Both the position numbers and the translations under genes were made by a program. From Frigoribacterium sp. ACAM 257 (GTDB taxonomy: Bacteria > Actinomycetota > Actinomycetes > Actinomycetales > Microbacteriaceae), in contig NZ_VOLO01000006.1 of the NCBI RefSeq assembly GCF_007954365.1, positions 1 to 64,000 on the forward strand: 64,000 bases of DNA, given 5' to 3'. The notes beneath the pieces were generated by a model. That model ran no database searches. It was not told where the DNA came from and worked only from the letters and a program-made list of their open reading frames with translations. Below, in pieces: positions 8,075 to 17,349 of the stretch; the first letter of the stretch is position 1; each line of letters opens with the position of its first letter.

Positions 8075-8782
8075 CTAGAACGCGGCGAGCGCGCTCGTCG
8101 AGAGCTGCTGCACGGCCGTGTTCGCGCACGCCTCGAAGCTCGAGCCCGACGCGCCCACGAAGATCGAGCGGACCGACCCGGGCGGGTAGATGCGGAACCC
8201 GTCGGTCGCGGTCGGCTGGCAGGTGGCGGCGTCGAAGCCGCCGGCCTGCACGATCTTCACGAGCGCCTGGACCTCGCCGCCGGGCGCGAGGCTCTGGGTG
8301 TCGTGCGGGGTGCCGCGGTCGAGCGTCGCGGAGGCGCCGATCTGGGTGCCGTCCCCGCCCCCGACGAACGAGACGCCCGGCCAGCCCTGCAGCGTGCAGG
8401 TCCGGTCGCCCGTGTTGGTGAAGATGAACGCGATGCCGTAGCTGCCGGCCGCGCCGCCGCCTCCGTCGGCGATCTCGACGCCGAGCTCGTCGACCGTGCA
8501 GCGGGCCGAGGCGTCGCCCGAGGCGCCGTCGCCGAGGTCTCCCCCGCCTCCCGAGGCGCCGTCGGGTCCGGGCGTCACGCTCGGCTCGGCGGGTGCCGAC
8601 GCGGACGCCGACGGGCTGGCCGACCCGTCGGGCGCGGCGGACGCTGACGAGGCGGACGAGGGCGGAGCCGAGGAGGCGCTGGTCGCCGACGAGTCGGGGT
8701 CGCCGGAGGTGCAGCCCGAGACGAGCAGGCCGAGCGACGAGGCCAGCACGAGGGGCAGGAGGATCTTCGCGGAACGGTTCAT
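8075..8782 (-). CDS. DUF4232 lipoprotein
   Basis: A 235-residue lipoprotein. The signal peptide ends in lipobox VSGC, followed by about 60 Ser/Ala/Pro-rich residues forming a wall-spanning linker. The C-terminal 140 residues are a DUF4232 domain, with paired cysteines in RCTVDEL and TCTLQGWPGV and in CQPT and ACANT, likely disulfides in this extracellular beta-sandwich. Function of the domain is unknown. The start is marked by CACGAT 7 nt upstream and no Shine-Dalgarno. It is transcribed away from the sensor kinase gene; the two starts are only 84 bp apart. A second DUF4232 gene lies at 47197-48399. Confidence 0.88.
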   Translation of the reverse strand: MNRSAKILLPLVLASSLGLLVSGCTSGDPDSSATSASSAPPSSASSASAAPDGSASPSASASAPAEPSVTPGPDGASGGGGDLGDGASGDASARCTVDELGVEIADGGGGAAGSYGIAFIFTNTGDRTCTLQGWPGVSFVGGGDGTQIGASATLDRGTPHDTQSLAPGGEVQALVKIVQAGGFDAATCQPTATDGFRIYPPGSVRSIFVGASGSSFEACANTAVQQLSTSALAAF

Positions 8783-8854
8783 GCCCTCGATCGTGCACTC
8801 ACTGCAGAAATATCGTTCATCCTTCTGGCCGAGAAACGCACCCTGGGCCGGAGC

Positions 8855-8860
8855 TAGCGT
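8855..8860 (+). promoter_or_regulatory. -10 hexamer TAGCGT for a leaderless start at 8867
   Basis: TAGCGT is followed by 6 nt (which include an earlier GTG) and then GTG 8867. The spacing selects 8867 over 8861 as the start. Confidence 0.6.
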
Positions 8861-8866
8861 GTGGAC

Positions 8867-10348
8867 GTGCAGACAGCAGACGCCCAGGCCGGTGCCGCGA
8901 CGGCGGAGACGCCGCGGGCCACGAGCCAGGGCTCGTCCCTCGTCGCCCGCCTCCGTGCCGTCGCGCCGCTCCGCGACCTCGGCCCCGGGCTCCGCCGCGT
9001 GCTCCTGCTCGGGCTCGGCGTCGCCGCGTACCTGACCGCGCTGATCATCGCGCTGCAGTTCAACTGGTACCCCTCCAGCCTGCCGGGCTACGTCGTCGTC
9101 GGCCTCACGGGGCTGGTCGCGGCGGCGACCACGAAGCGGTTCCCCCTCGCCTCGCTCACCGCCGTCTCCGCGATCACCGTCGCGATCGCCTTCGGGCCGG
9201 TGCCGGGCGACTGGTACGTCCGTGCGCCCGAGCTGCTGGTGCCGCTGGCGGTGACGGTCTTCATCTCGGTGGCGAACGGGCTCCCGGTGTTCGCGCCCGC
9301 CGCCTCCTTCGCGGTGCTCGCCGTGCTCACCATCGTCCCGTGGCCGGTCGTCGTGGGGTCGTGGCTGGCCGACGGCTCCGTGTTCGACGCCCTCGACTGG
9401 GCCGTGTTCTACGACCGCTCGACGCAGTTCGGCTACCTGGTCGGCTGCGCGCTCGTCGTCGCCGCCGCGGTCGCCCTGCAGCGCCAGCGGCGGGCCACGG
9501 CGCAGCTGGCGGCCCGCAACCGCGAGCTCGTCGCCCTTCGCGCAGAAGAGGCCCTGCGCATCGCCGAGCGCGAGCGCACCCGGATCGCCCGCGACGTGCA
9601 CGACGAGGTGGCGCACCACGTCGCCGCCCTCGTGATCGGTGCGCAGGCGGCGGTGCGCGTCGCCGACCAGCACCCCGACCGGCTGGTCGCCGCGCTCGAC
9701 GACGTGGTGCTCGGCGGCAAGGACGTGCTCACCCGCATCCGCACCGTCGTCCGCGTGCTCAAGGCCGCACCGGTCGGGCCGCTCGCCGACACGACGGGCG
9801 ACCTCGACGTCGAGCTCGAGGCGATGGCGGCCAGGCTGCGCGCGATCGGCTACCTCGTCGACTGCACCGTGCTGGTGCACGGCGAGCTGCCCGCGCCGCA
9901 GCGGATCGCGGTGCTCGGGGTCGTGCAGGAGTGCCTCACGAACACGATGCTGCACTCGTCCGCCGAGGAGGTGCGGGTCGCGATCACGGAGGGCCCCACG
10001 GCCTGGCAGGTGGTCGTCACCGACCCCGGCCCCGCCGCCGAGCGGTTCCCCGACGTGCCCCGGGGCGGCGCCGGCATAGCGAACATGCGCGAGCGGATCG
10101 CAGGGCTGGGCGGCGTGCTCGTCACGGGGCACGACGCGGCCGGCACGGGCTGGGCCGTGAGGGCGGAGCTGCCCCGGGGAGGCGCCTCCTTCTCGGTCGG
10201 ACCGGCGACGGCCGCCGAGGCGGCTGACGCGGTGGCCGGGACCGGGGTCGTGACGACCGGATCCGTCACGGCGGGGCCGGCGGCCGACGCCTCGACGGCC
10301 GACGCCCGCCGCGCCCTCGTGGCGAAGTCCGAGGGAGCCGCGTCGTGA
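8867..10348 (+). CDS. NarL-family sensor histidine kinase
   Basis: A 493-residue membrane kinase. Five or so hydrophobic segments fill residues 40-200, without a large extracellular loop. A coiled-coil-like stretch (ELVALRAEEALRIAERER) leads into the HisKA_3 box RDVHDEVAHHV, with phospho-acceptor His245. The ATPase domain shows an N box (ECLTNTMLHS) and a G-rich GGAGIANMRERI segment. A 60-residue Ala/Thr-rich tail follows. It should autophosphorylate and pass the phosphate to the response regulator whose GTG start overlaps its stop (GTGA at 10345-10348). The signal is unknown. Confidence 0.93.
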   Translation: MQTADAQAGAATAETPRATSQGSSLVARLRAVAPLRDLGPGLRRVLLLGLGVAAYLTALIIALQFNWYPSSLPGYVVVGLTGLVAAATTKRFPLASLTAVSAITVAIAFGPVPGDWYVRAPELLVPLAVTVFISVANGLPVFAPAASFAVLAVLTIVPWPVVVGSWLADGSVFDALDWAVFYDRSTQFGYLVGCALVVAAAVALQRQRRATAQLAARNRELVALRAEEALRIAERERTRIARDVHDEVAHHVAALVIGAQAAVRVADQHPDRLVAALDDVVLGGKDVLTRIRTVVRVLKAAPVGPLADTTGDLDVELEAMAARLRAIGYLVDCTVLVHGELPAPQRIAVLGVVQECLTNTMLHSSAEEVRVAITEGPTAWQVVVTDPGPAAERFPDVPRGGAGIANMRERIAGLGGVLVTGHDAAGTGWAVRAELPRGGASFSVGPATAAEAADAVAGTGVVTTGSVTAGPAADASTADARRALVAKSEGAAS

Positions 10349-11157
10349 CCCTCCGGGTGCTGGTCGTCGACGACCAGGCGATCGCCCGCGCGGGCATCGC
10401 GACGATGCTCGACGCCGAGGACGACCTCGTCGTCGTGGGCCAGAGCCGCGACGGCGAGGACGCCGTGCGCGACGCGCGCGAGCTGCGGCCGGACGTCGTC
10501 GTCATGGACATCCGCATGCCGCGCCTCGACGGCATCGCTGCCACCCGGCGCATCGTCGCCGAGCCGGCCACGGCCGTCGTGCTCATCACGACCTTCGACG
10601 ACGACGAGCACCTCTTCGACGGCATCGCCGCCGGTGCCTCGGGGTTCTTGCTCAAGGACTCGGGGCCCGACCTCATGGCCGCCGCCGTCCGCTCGGCCGC
10701 CCGCGGCGACTCGCTGATCGACCCGGCGATGACGCGGGCGCTGATCGAGCAGACCGTCGCGACGGAGGCGGCGCGCAGGTCGGGCGACTCGTCCGCGCGC
10801 CTGCCCGCCCAGTCGCCCGCCCAGGCGCCCGTGCAGGCGTCCGCGGCCGCGGCCGCTGGAGCGCCGGCGGCCGCCGTCGCGGGGCCCGCCGCGTCCCGGC
10901 CGGCCCCGCCGCTCCTCCGAGCGGCGCTCGACGGGCTGAGCGACCGCGAGCTCGACGTGCTCGACGGGGTCGCGCGGGGCCTCAGCAACGTCGACATCGC
11001 CCAGGAGCTCTACCTCAGCATCGCGACCGTCAAGACGCACATCTCGAACCTGCTCGCGAAGACCGGCACCCGCACGCGCGTGCAGGCCGCCGTCTTCGCC
11101 TACGAGTCGGGCTTCGCGCGGGCCGGCCGCGAAGCCGGCGGCGGCGCAGCCCGCTGA
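10345..11157 (+). CDS. LuxR/NarL-type response regulator
   Basis: A 270-residue regulator. The receiver domain has the acidic pair Asp9-Asp10, phospho-site Asp55 in VVVMDIRMP and the conserved Lys in FLLKDSG. The C-terminus is a LuxR-type helix-turn-helix (LSDRELDVLDGVARG then ATVKTHISNLLAKTG). The two are joined by an unusually long Ala/Pro/Gln-rich linker of about 45 residues (residues 147-190). Translational coupling to the kinase makes it the cognate partner. Targets are unknown; the neighbouring oxidase-hydrolase pair or the divergent lipoprotein are candidates by position only. Confidence 0.94.
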   Translation: MTLRVLVVDDQAIARAGIATMLDAEDDLVVVGQSRDGEDAVRDARELRPDVVVMDIRMPRLDGIAATRRIVAEPATAVVLITTFDDDEHLFDGIAAGASGFLLKDSGPDLMAAAVRSAARGDSLIDPAMTRALIEQTVATEAARRSGDSSARLPAQSPAQAPVQASAAAAAGAPAAAVAGPAASRPAPPLLRAALDGLSDRELDVLDGVARGLSNVDIAQELYLSIATVKTHISNLLAKTGTRTRVQAAVFAYESGFARAGREAGGGAAR

Positions 11158-11194
11158 CCCGCACCACTCCGCACGCCGCCGCACACACGTCCAC

Positions 11195-11254
11195 ACCCCT
11201 CGGACCCGCGCACACCCGCGTGCACGCTCGCGGGTGTGCGCGGGTACGAGGGGT
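11195..11254. repeat. extragenic palindrome, family A copy 1
   Basis: Arms of 26 nt (11195-11220 and 11229-11254, one mismatch) enclose an 8-nt loop. The arm reads ACCCCTCGGACCCGCG followed by CACACCCGCG. It begins 38 bp after the response regulator stop and may also act as a terminator. Confidence 0.85.
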
Positions 11255-11347
11255 CTCGCGCACGCGGCGGGCTGCCAGCCGGAGGCGCGGCCCGGGGAGC
11301 GGGGCTACAGTCGGTGCGCACCGAGCCGAGCCAGGAGGACGCCCCGC

Positions 11348-12862
11348 ATGACCGTCACCAGCGAAGCGGACGCACGCGCCGCCTCCTCCGCACCCACGGC
11401 CGCGCCCGCGCAGGCCCCCGCACCCGCGCAGGCCCCCGCATCCACGCAGACCCCCGCCGTCTCGGCGCCTTCCCTCGCTGACGAGGCCGTCGCCGCGCTC
11501 GTCGCCGACCTCGTGGCGGCGCTCGACGCCGACCGCGTGCTCCTCGACCCGGACTCGCTCGCCCGCTACAGCCACGACGACGCCGAGTGGGCGCCGTTCG
11601 AGGCACCCCTCGCGGTCGTGCGCGCCCGCAGCACGGACGAGGTGAGCGCGGTGCTCCGCCTGGCCGCCGCCTCCGGCGTGAGGGTCGTGCCGCGCGGAGC
11701 GGGCACCGGTCTCTCCGGCGGCGCGAACGCCGTCGCGAACTGCGTCGTGCTGTCGCTCGAGCTGATGGACGCCGTCACCGAGATCGACGTCGACGAGCGG
11801 TACGCCGTGGTGCAGCCAGGTGTGATCAACGAGGCCCTGCGCGCCGCCGTGGCCGAGCACGGCCTCTGGTACCCGCCCGACCCGGCCAGCTCGGCGATCT
11901 CCACGATCGGCGGCAACGTCGCCACGAACGCGGGCGGGATCTGCTGCGTCAAGTACGGCGTGACGCGCGACTACGTGCTGGGCCTCACGGTGGTGCTCGC
12001 CGACGGCTCCGTCGTCGAGCTCGGCCGCCGCACGGCGAAGGGCGTCGCCGGCTACGACCTCGTCGGCCTGATGGTGGGGTCGGAGGGCACGCTCGGCGTC
12101 GTGACCTCGGTGACGGTGCGGCTGCTGCCGCTGGCCGGCCGCGACGAGCGCGCCGTCATCGGGTACTTCCCCTCACTCGTCGCGGCGGGCGACGCGGTGG
12201 CGGCGATCTCGCGGGCGGGCATCATCCCGGCCGCGCTCGAGATCCTCGACCGGACCTGCCTCCGCGCGGTCGACGACTGGGTGCACCTCGGGCTGCCGTC
12301 CGACGTCGACACGCTGCTGCTGGCCCGGGTCGACGAGCGCGGCGCGGCCGGCGACGAGCTCGCCGACCAGGTCGCCCGGGTGTTCGCGGAGGCGGGCGGC
12401 ACCGACGTCGAGCTGGCCACGGACCCCGCCGACATCGACCGGCTGTTCCAGGCCCGCCGGCTCGCCTACCCGGCGCTCGAGCGGCTCGGCCCCGTGCTCA
12501 CCGAGGACATCTGCGTGCCGCGCTCGGCCGTGCCCGAGATGCTCCGGCGCATCCAGGCCACCGCGGCGAGCGCCGACGTCGTCATCGCGAACATCGCGCA
12601 CGCGGGCGACGGCAACCTGCACCCGCTGATCATCGCTCCCGAGGGAGACGACGCCGCCAAGGCGAGGGCGAAGGAGGCGTTCGACGCCATCGTGGCCGAC
12701 TGCCTCGACCTCGGCGGCACCGTGACCGGCGAGCACGGCGTCGGCCTGCTGAAGCTGCCCGGCCTCCGGGCCGAGCTGGGCGACCGCGTGCTCGCGATGC
12801 ACCGCTCCGTGAAGGACGCCCTCGACCCTGCCGGCACCCTCAACCCCGGGAAGGCCTTCTGA
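11348..12862 (+). CDS. FAD-linked oxidase, GlcD / D-lactate dehydrogenase type
   Basis: A 504-residue flavoprotein of the FAD_binding_4/FAD-oxidase C family, which oxidises 2-hydroxy acids such as glycolate or D-lactate. Visible are the FAD-binding PRGAGTGLSGGANAV near residue 118, the NAGGICCVKYGVT segment, and the C-terminal HAGDGNLHP and GEHGVGLLK motifs. The first 45 residues are an Ala/Pro/Gln-rich extension (APAQAPAPAQAP) atypical for the family. AGGAGG lies 9 nt before ATG 11348. It overlaps the downstream hydrolase start (TGATG), so the two are coupled. Confidence 0.92.
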   Translation: MTVTSEADARAASSAPTAAPAQAPAPAQAPASTQTPAVSAPSLADEAVAALVADLVAALDADRVLLDPDSLARYSHDDAEWAPFEAPLAVVRARSTDEVSAVLRLAAASGVRVVPRGAGTGLSGGANAVANCVVLSLELMDAVTEIDVDERYAVVQPGVINEALRAAVAEHGLWYPPDPASSAISTIGGNVATNAGGICCVKYGVTRDYVLGLTVVLADGSVVELGRRTAKGVAGYDLVGLMVGSEGTLGVVTSVTVRLLPLAGRDERAVIGYFPSLVAAGDAVAAISRAGIIPAALEILDRTCLRAVDDWVHLGLPSDVDTLLLARVDERGAAGDELADQVARVFAEAGGTDVELATDPADIDRLFQARRLAYPALERLGPVLTEDICVPRSAVPEMLRRIQATAASADVVIANIAHAGDGNLHPLIIAPEGDDAAKARAKEAFDAIVADCLDLGGTVTGEHGVGLLKLPGLRAELGDRVLAMHRSVKDALDPAGTLNPGKAF

Positions 12863-13740
12863 TGGGCACGTTCGTCAGCACCGACGGCGTGACGCTCGCG
12901 TACACGGACTCGCAGGAGGCGCCCGTCGCGACCGGCAGGACCGACGCGGCCGCCGCCTCCCCCGCGACCACCGCCTCCCGCACCACCGCCTCCCGCACCG
13001 TCGTGCTCGTCGCCGGCTACGCGATGCCCGCCGTGGCATGGGCGCTGCAGACCGACGCGTTGCTCGCGGCCGGCCACCGCGTCGTCGAGTTCGACCGACG
13101 CTCGCACGGCGCCAGCGAGGACGTGCTGCACGGCCAGCGGATCGCCCGCCACGGTGCCGACCTGCACGAGCTGCTCGTGCACCTCGACCTCCACGACGTC
13201 GTGCTCGTCGGCCAGTCGATGGGCGCGAGCACGGTCTGGGCCGTGATCGACCTCTTCGGCACCGACCGGGTCGCGGGCGTGCTGACGATCGACCAGACGC
13301 CGAAGCTCGTGAACGACGCCGGGTGGAGCCACGGCTTCTACGGCATGACGCCCGAGAACAGCGGCACGTTCTTCGACGCCGGCATCCCCGACACCGGCCG
13401 CGGCGCCCGCGTCGACCCGGCGAACACCGGGGTCGCCCGGCTGTTCGAGCGGCTCGGCGGCCCGCCCGCCGTCCGGCAGGCGAACGCGCCGGAGACGCGC
13501 AGGCTGCTCCGCGACCACGGCCTCCAGGACTGGCGCGACGTGATCGCCCGCCTCGACGTGCCCTTCACGATGGTCGCCGGCCGCGACAGCCAGCTCTGGC
13601 CCTGCAGCCACGCGGAGGCGGCGGTCGGCGACCACGAACTCGGCCGGTCGGTCGTCATCGACGACGCCGGGCACGCGACGAACTTCGACCGCCCCGACGA
13701 GTTCAACGGGGTGCTGCTCGCGTTCGTCGCGGGCCTCTGA
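12862..13740 (+). CDS. alpha/beta hydrolase
   Basis: A 292-residue cytoplasmic alpha/beta-hydrolase fold enzyme. The nucleophile elbow is GQSMG with Ser119, and the catalytic His lies in DDAGHATNFDRP near the C-terminus. The FDRRSHGAS segment matches haloperoxidase/esterase-like members. Its start overlaps the oxidase stop by one base. The substrate is unknown; coupling to a 2-hydroxy-acid oxidase suggests ester or lactone cleavage in the same pathway, which is inference. Confidence 0.88.
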   Translation: MGTFVSTDGVTLAYTDSQEAPVATGRTDAAAASPATTASRTTASRTVVLVAGYAMPAVAWALQTDALLAAGHRVVEFDRRSHGASEDVLHGQRIARHGADLHELLVHLDLHDVVLVGQSMGASTVWAVIDLFGTDRVAGVLTIDQTPKLVNDAGWSHGFYGMTPENSGTFFDAGIPDTGRGARVDPANTGVARLFERLGGPPAVRQANAPETRRLLRDHGLQDWRDVIARLDVPFTMVAGRDSQLWPCSHAEAAVGDHELGRSVVIDDAGHATNFDRPDEFNGVLLAFVAGL

Positions 13741-13771
13741 GGCCGCGCTCGCCCTGCGCGGGCGCGCGTCC

Positions 13772-13835
13772 GGACCCGTCGAACCCGCGCACACCCGCCG
13801 ACGCGCACGAGGGTTCACGCGGGTTCGACGGGTCC
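13772..13835. repeat. extragenic palindrome, family A copy 2
   Basis: Arms 13772-13796 and 13811-13835 pair with three mismatches. It fills the space between two convergent genes (stops at 13740 and 13843) and is placed to terminate both. Confidence 0.85.
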
Positions 13836-13842
13836 ACGCGAC

Positions 13843-15744
13843 TCAGCGCGAGCGGCCGAGCGCGGGCCCGGGCGAGTGCGCAGGCACGAGGCCGTCCAGC
13901 TCCCGCGCTGCCCGGCCGAGCCGCAGCAGCACCTGCAGCTCGAGGGCCCGCTCCCGCCACGCCGGCCCGAGCAGTCCGTCGAGCGTCGCCAGCCGCTGGT
14001 AGACCGTGTTCACGTGCACGCGCAGCGCGGCAGCCGTGGCCGTCGGGCGTCGTCCCTGGTCGAGGAACACCTCGAGCGTCTCCGTGAGCGGCACGCCGCG
14101 CCGGCCCTCCTCCGCGAGGACCGCCCCGAGCTCGCGCTCGACCTGCTCCTGCAGCTCACGGGTGCCGGCGCGGCTGAGCAGCACGGCGAAGACCCCGAGG
14201 TCGTCGCCCCTCGAGAGCCCGCCGCCGCTGCCGGGGCGTCGGCCGAGCGCCGTGAGCGCCCGGGCCGTCCGGGCGGCCTCCGACCACGCGGCGCGCAGCC
14301 CGGCCGTCTCGACGACGGGGCCGGCGAGGCCCGCGACGGGCGCCTCCTGCGCTCCCCACCGCGCCTCGACGTCGAGCGCGGCCGGGGCGACCAGCACGAA
14401 CCGGTCGTGGTGCACGGCCGACGCGACGTGCGCCCCGAGCCCGAGCCCCGCGACGTGCCGCCGAGCAGCGTCGGGGTCGCCCTCGACGACCACGACGACG
14501 TGCGGCCGGCGGGGGTCGAGCCCGGCGCCGCGCCAGCGTCGGTGGTCGGCGGCGACGTCCGGCTCGGCCCGGCTGAGCAGGTCGACGGTGGCGATGTCGC
14601 GGCCGAGCTGGGCGGCCCGCGCAGTGGCCCTCGCCCCCACGAGCGTGAGCGCGATCAGGGGCGCGGCCCGCTCGAGCAGCAGCAGCGCGTCGGCCGGGTC
14701 GGGCTCCCCCGACAGGCCCCGAGGAGGCGCGACCCCGGTGACCGGGTCCGTCACGGCACCCGGCCCGCTCGCCACCAGCGCCCCGAACAGCTGGCCCGCG
14801 GCGGCGACCGGCTGCACGATCTCCGCCCCGGCGACGACCGGCCCCGGCTCCCCGCTGCGGGCCGCCCCGGCGAGCGCCGCGCCCACGGCCCCGTCCGCGG
14901 GGTGCTCGACCCACCGCACGGGCACGTCCGTGAGCGCCTGTACCCGCTCGACGAGCGACTCCGGGTCGCCCCCGGCGAGGACGGCCCGGGTCAGGTCGGC
15001 GTCGAGGCGCAGGGTCGACTCGAGCCCCTCCTTCGCCTCCCGCAGCTCCGCGGCCGTCCGGGCGTTGTGGATCGCGACCGCCGCGTGGGCGCCGAGCCCG
15101 CTGAGCAGGCTGATCTCGTGCGGGCCGAAGCGGCGCTCCTCGCGCTTGGCGGCGAGCAGCACGCCGAGCACCCGGCCCCGAACGGCGAGCGGGACGCCGA
15201 GCAGGCCCCGGATCGACTCGGCGCGCGCAGCCCGGTCGGCGCCCTCCTCGTGGACGAGCTCGGGGTCGGCGGCGTAGTCGGAGGTCCAGCGCGGCGTCCC
15301 GGTGCCGGCGACGCTGCCGACGAGCCCGGCGGTGCGCGGCAGGCGGATCCCGACCAGGGCCGACGACCGGTCTCCGCTCGCGACCTCGATGCGCAGGTCC
15401 TCGCCCGAGAGCAGCGCGACGTACGTGAGGTCGACCCCGAGGAGGCGGCGGGCCTGGTCGACGACCTCCACCAGCAGGTCGGCCGGATCGGCCACGGCGG
15501 CCAGGTGGCCGGCGATGTCGTTGAGGGCGGCGAGCTCGACGGCGCGCTGTCGGCGTTCCTGCAGCAGCAGGGCGACCTCGACGGCCGAGCGCGCCTCCTG
15601 GTCGGTGCGGGCCTCGTCGGCGCCGTCGGCGACGAGGAGGCGGCGGTGCGCCTCGAGCTCGGGCACGCCGGCCTGGTCGACGAGCAGCTGCAGCCAGCCC
15701 GGCCCCTGCCGGTCACGTGCCTCGTGCGGGTCGCGCGTCGCCAT
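13843..15744 (-). CDS. PucR-family regulator with GAF domain
   Basis: A 633-residue transcription regulator. A GAF-like sensor domain spans roughly residues 55-200 (LLGVPLAVRGRVLGVLLAAKRE). A middle region with a degenerate nucleotide-cyclase-like or GGDEF-related fold follows. The last 70 residues are the PucR helix-turn-helix (TATAAALRVHVNTVYQRLATLDGLLG). GGAGGGAA precedes ATG 15744, which I prefer to an in-frame ATG 15 nt further up. It diverges from the MFS transporter gene with 122 bp between starts, so it is likely to control that transporter. Confidence 0.9.
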   Translation of the reverse strand: MATRDPHEARDRQGPGWLQLLVDQAGVPELEAHRRLLVADGADEARTDQEARSAVEVALLLQERRQRAVELAALNDIAGHLAAVADPADLLVEVVDQARRLLGVDLTYVALLSGEDLRIEVASGDRSSALVGIRLPRTAGLVGSVAGTGTPRWTSDYAADPELVHEEGADRAARAESIRGLLGVPLAVRGRVLGVLLAAKREERRFGPHEISLLSGLGAHAAVAIHNARTAAELREAKEGLESTLRLDADLTRAVLAGGDPESLVERVQALTDVPVRWVEHPADGAVGAALAGAARSGEPGPVVAGAEIVQPVAAAGQLFGALVASGPGAVTDPVTGVAPPRGLSGEPDPADALLLLERAAPLIALTLVGARATARAAQLGRDIATVDLLSRAEPDVAADHRRWRGAGLDPRRPHVVVVVEGDPDAARRHVAGLGLGAHVASAVHHDRFVLVAPAALDVEARWGAQEAPVAGLAGPVVETAGLRAAWSEAARTARALTALGRRPGSGGGLSRGDDLGVFAVLLSRAGTRELQEQVERELGAVLAEEGRRGVPLTETLEVFLDQGRRPTATAAALRVHVNTVYQRLATLDGLLGPAWRERALELQVLLRLGRAARELDGLVPAHSPGPALGRSR

Positions 15745-15866
15745 GGTGGTTCCCTCCATCGGATGAGTCGAGAGTAGACGGATCCGCCGTTGTGGCGACA
15801 GGGGGCCGAGGCGCAGGGTTAGGCGTTCCCCGAGCGGCAGCGCCGCCCCTCAGCTCAGGAGTCCCC

Positions 15867-17255
15867 ATGACTGACGCCGACCACCCCACCGCCCCCGCCG
15901 GCACCGCAGCCGGCACCGCGCCCTCCCTGGTCGCGCCGACCCCCGGCTCGGCCGGTCCTGCCGGCATCGCCGCCGTGGCCGAGGCGACCGACGTCAGCGT
16001 GGGCCCCCCGCGCCTCCGTCGCCTCTCGATCGGCCTCGCGCTCGTCTACGTGTCGATCCTCGCGATCAACTCCGGCGGCCTCGGCATCCTCATCCCGAAC
16101 CTCGTCGCCGACATCGACGAGGCCTCGAAGATCGGCAACCTGGCGATCGTGACGACGGTGGCGTTCCTGGCGAACGTGTTCGCGCAGCCGATCGCCGGTG
16201 CACTGTCGGACGCCACCCGCTCGCGCTTCGGCCGGCGCTCGCCCTGGATGGTCGGAGGCGCCCTGCTCGCCGCGGGCTTCTTCGCCGGCCTGCCGCTGGC
16301 GAGCTCGATCGTCACCGTCGCCCTGATCTGGCTCGTCGTGCAGCTCGGGCTGAACGCCCTGCAGGCCGCTGCCACGGCACTCGTGCCCGACCGGTTCCCG
16401 GCGGCCAAGCGCGGCGGCGTCTCGGGCCTGATCGGCCTCGGCATCACCGTCGGCAACGCGGTGGGGGCCGTCGTCGCCGGCTCGACCTCCGGTGCGGGAG
16501 CCCTGCCCTACCTCGTGCTCGCCGCCCTCGTGCTCGTGGTCGTCGCCGTGTTCGTCGTGGTCAACCCCGACCGCTCGAGCCTCGACGAGACGGTCGCGGG
16601 CAGTGCCGGCACCGCCGCGCCCCGACCGACCCTCCGCGAGTTCGCCAAGGGCTTCTGGGTCTCGCCCCGCAAGCACCCCGACTTCGCGTGGGCCTTCGCG
16701 GCGCGGTTCCTCATGGTGATCGGCTTCTACGGCGCGCAGACCTTCGGGCTCTACATCCTGCGCGACTACATCGGGCTGAGCGACGCCGCCTCGAACGCCT
16801 TCGCCGCCCAGATCGGCGTCGTGCTGCTGCTCGGGGTGCTCATCTCGGCGCTGGCCAGCGGCGTGCTGTCCGACCGGATCGGCCGCCGCAAGCCCTTCAT
16901 CATCTGGGCCTCCGTCGTCATGGCGATCGGCCTGGTCGTGCCCCTCGTGATGCCGACGACCACCGGCATCCTGATCTACAGCTTCCTGCTCGGCCTCGGC
17001 TTCGGCGCCTACATCTCGATCGACCTGGCCCTCATGACGGAGGTGCTGCCCGCCTCCCTGACGTCGGGCGCCAGCTCCGCAGGACGCGACCTGGCCATCC
17101 TCGGCCTCGCCACGACGCTGCCCCAGGCGCTCAGCCCCTCCATCGCGGCCGGCCTCGTGTCGATCACCGGGGGCTACCCGGTGCTCTTCATCTCGGGCAT
17201 CGTGTTCGTGGTGCTCGGCGCCCTCGCCGTGATCCCGATCAAGTCGGTGCGCTGA
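15867..17255 (+). CDS. MFS transporter
   Basis: A 462-residue permease with 12 predicted membrane helices. The loop 2-3 motif is DATRSRFGRRSPWM and the equivalent cytoplasmic loop in the second half is SDRIGRRKPFI, both typical of the major facilitator superfamily; the DATRSRFGRR form resembles sugar-type carriers. The N-terminal 45 residues are Ala/Pro-rich and cytoplasmic. AGGAG lies 6 nt before ATG 15867. Placed opposite a PucR-type regulator, it probably imports a regulated nutrient. The substrate is not evident. Confidence 0.9.
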   Translation: MTDADHPTAPAGTAAGTAPSLVAPTPGSAGPAGIAAVAEATDVSVGPPRLRRLSIGLALVYVSILAINSGGLGILIPNLVADIDEASKIGNLAIVTTVAFLANVFAQPIAGALSDATRSRFGRRSPWMVGGALLAAGFFAGLPLASSIVTVALIWLVVQLGLNALQAAATALVPDRFPAAKRGGVSGLIGLGITVGNAVGAVVAGSTSGAGALPYLVLAALVLVVVAVFVVVNPDRSSLDETVAGSAGTAAPRPTLREFAKGFWVSPRKHPDFAWAFAARFLMVIGFYGAQTFGLYILRDYIGLSDAASNAFAAQIGVVLLLGVLISALASGVLSDRIGRRKPFIIWASVVMAIGLVVPLVMPTTTGILIYSFLLGLGFGAYISIDLALMTEVLPASLTSGASSAGRDLAILGLATTLPQALSPSIAAGLVSITGGYPVLFISGIVFVVLGALAVIPIKSVR

Positions 17256-17349
17256 GGCGGGGGCGCACCCGCTCGCCCCTGCACCGCCCCGCTCGCACCT
17301 GTTCGACCTGCCCCACCCGCCCCGTTCGCCACGAATCCCGAGGAACCCC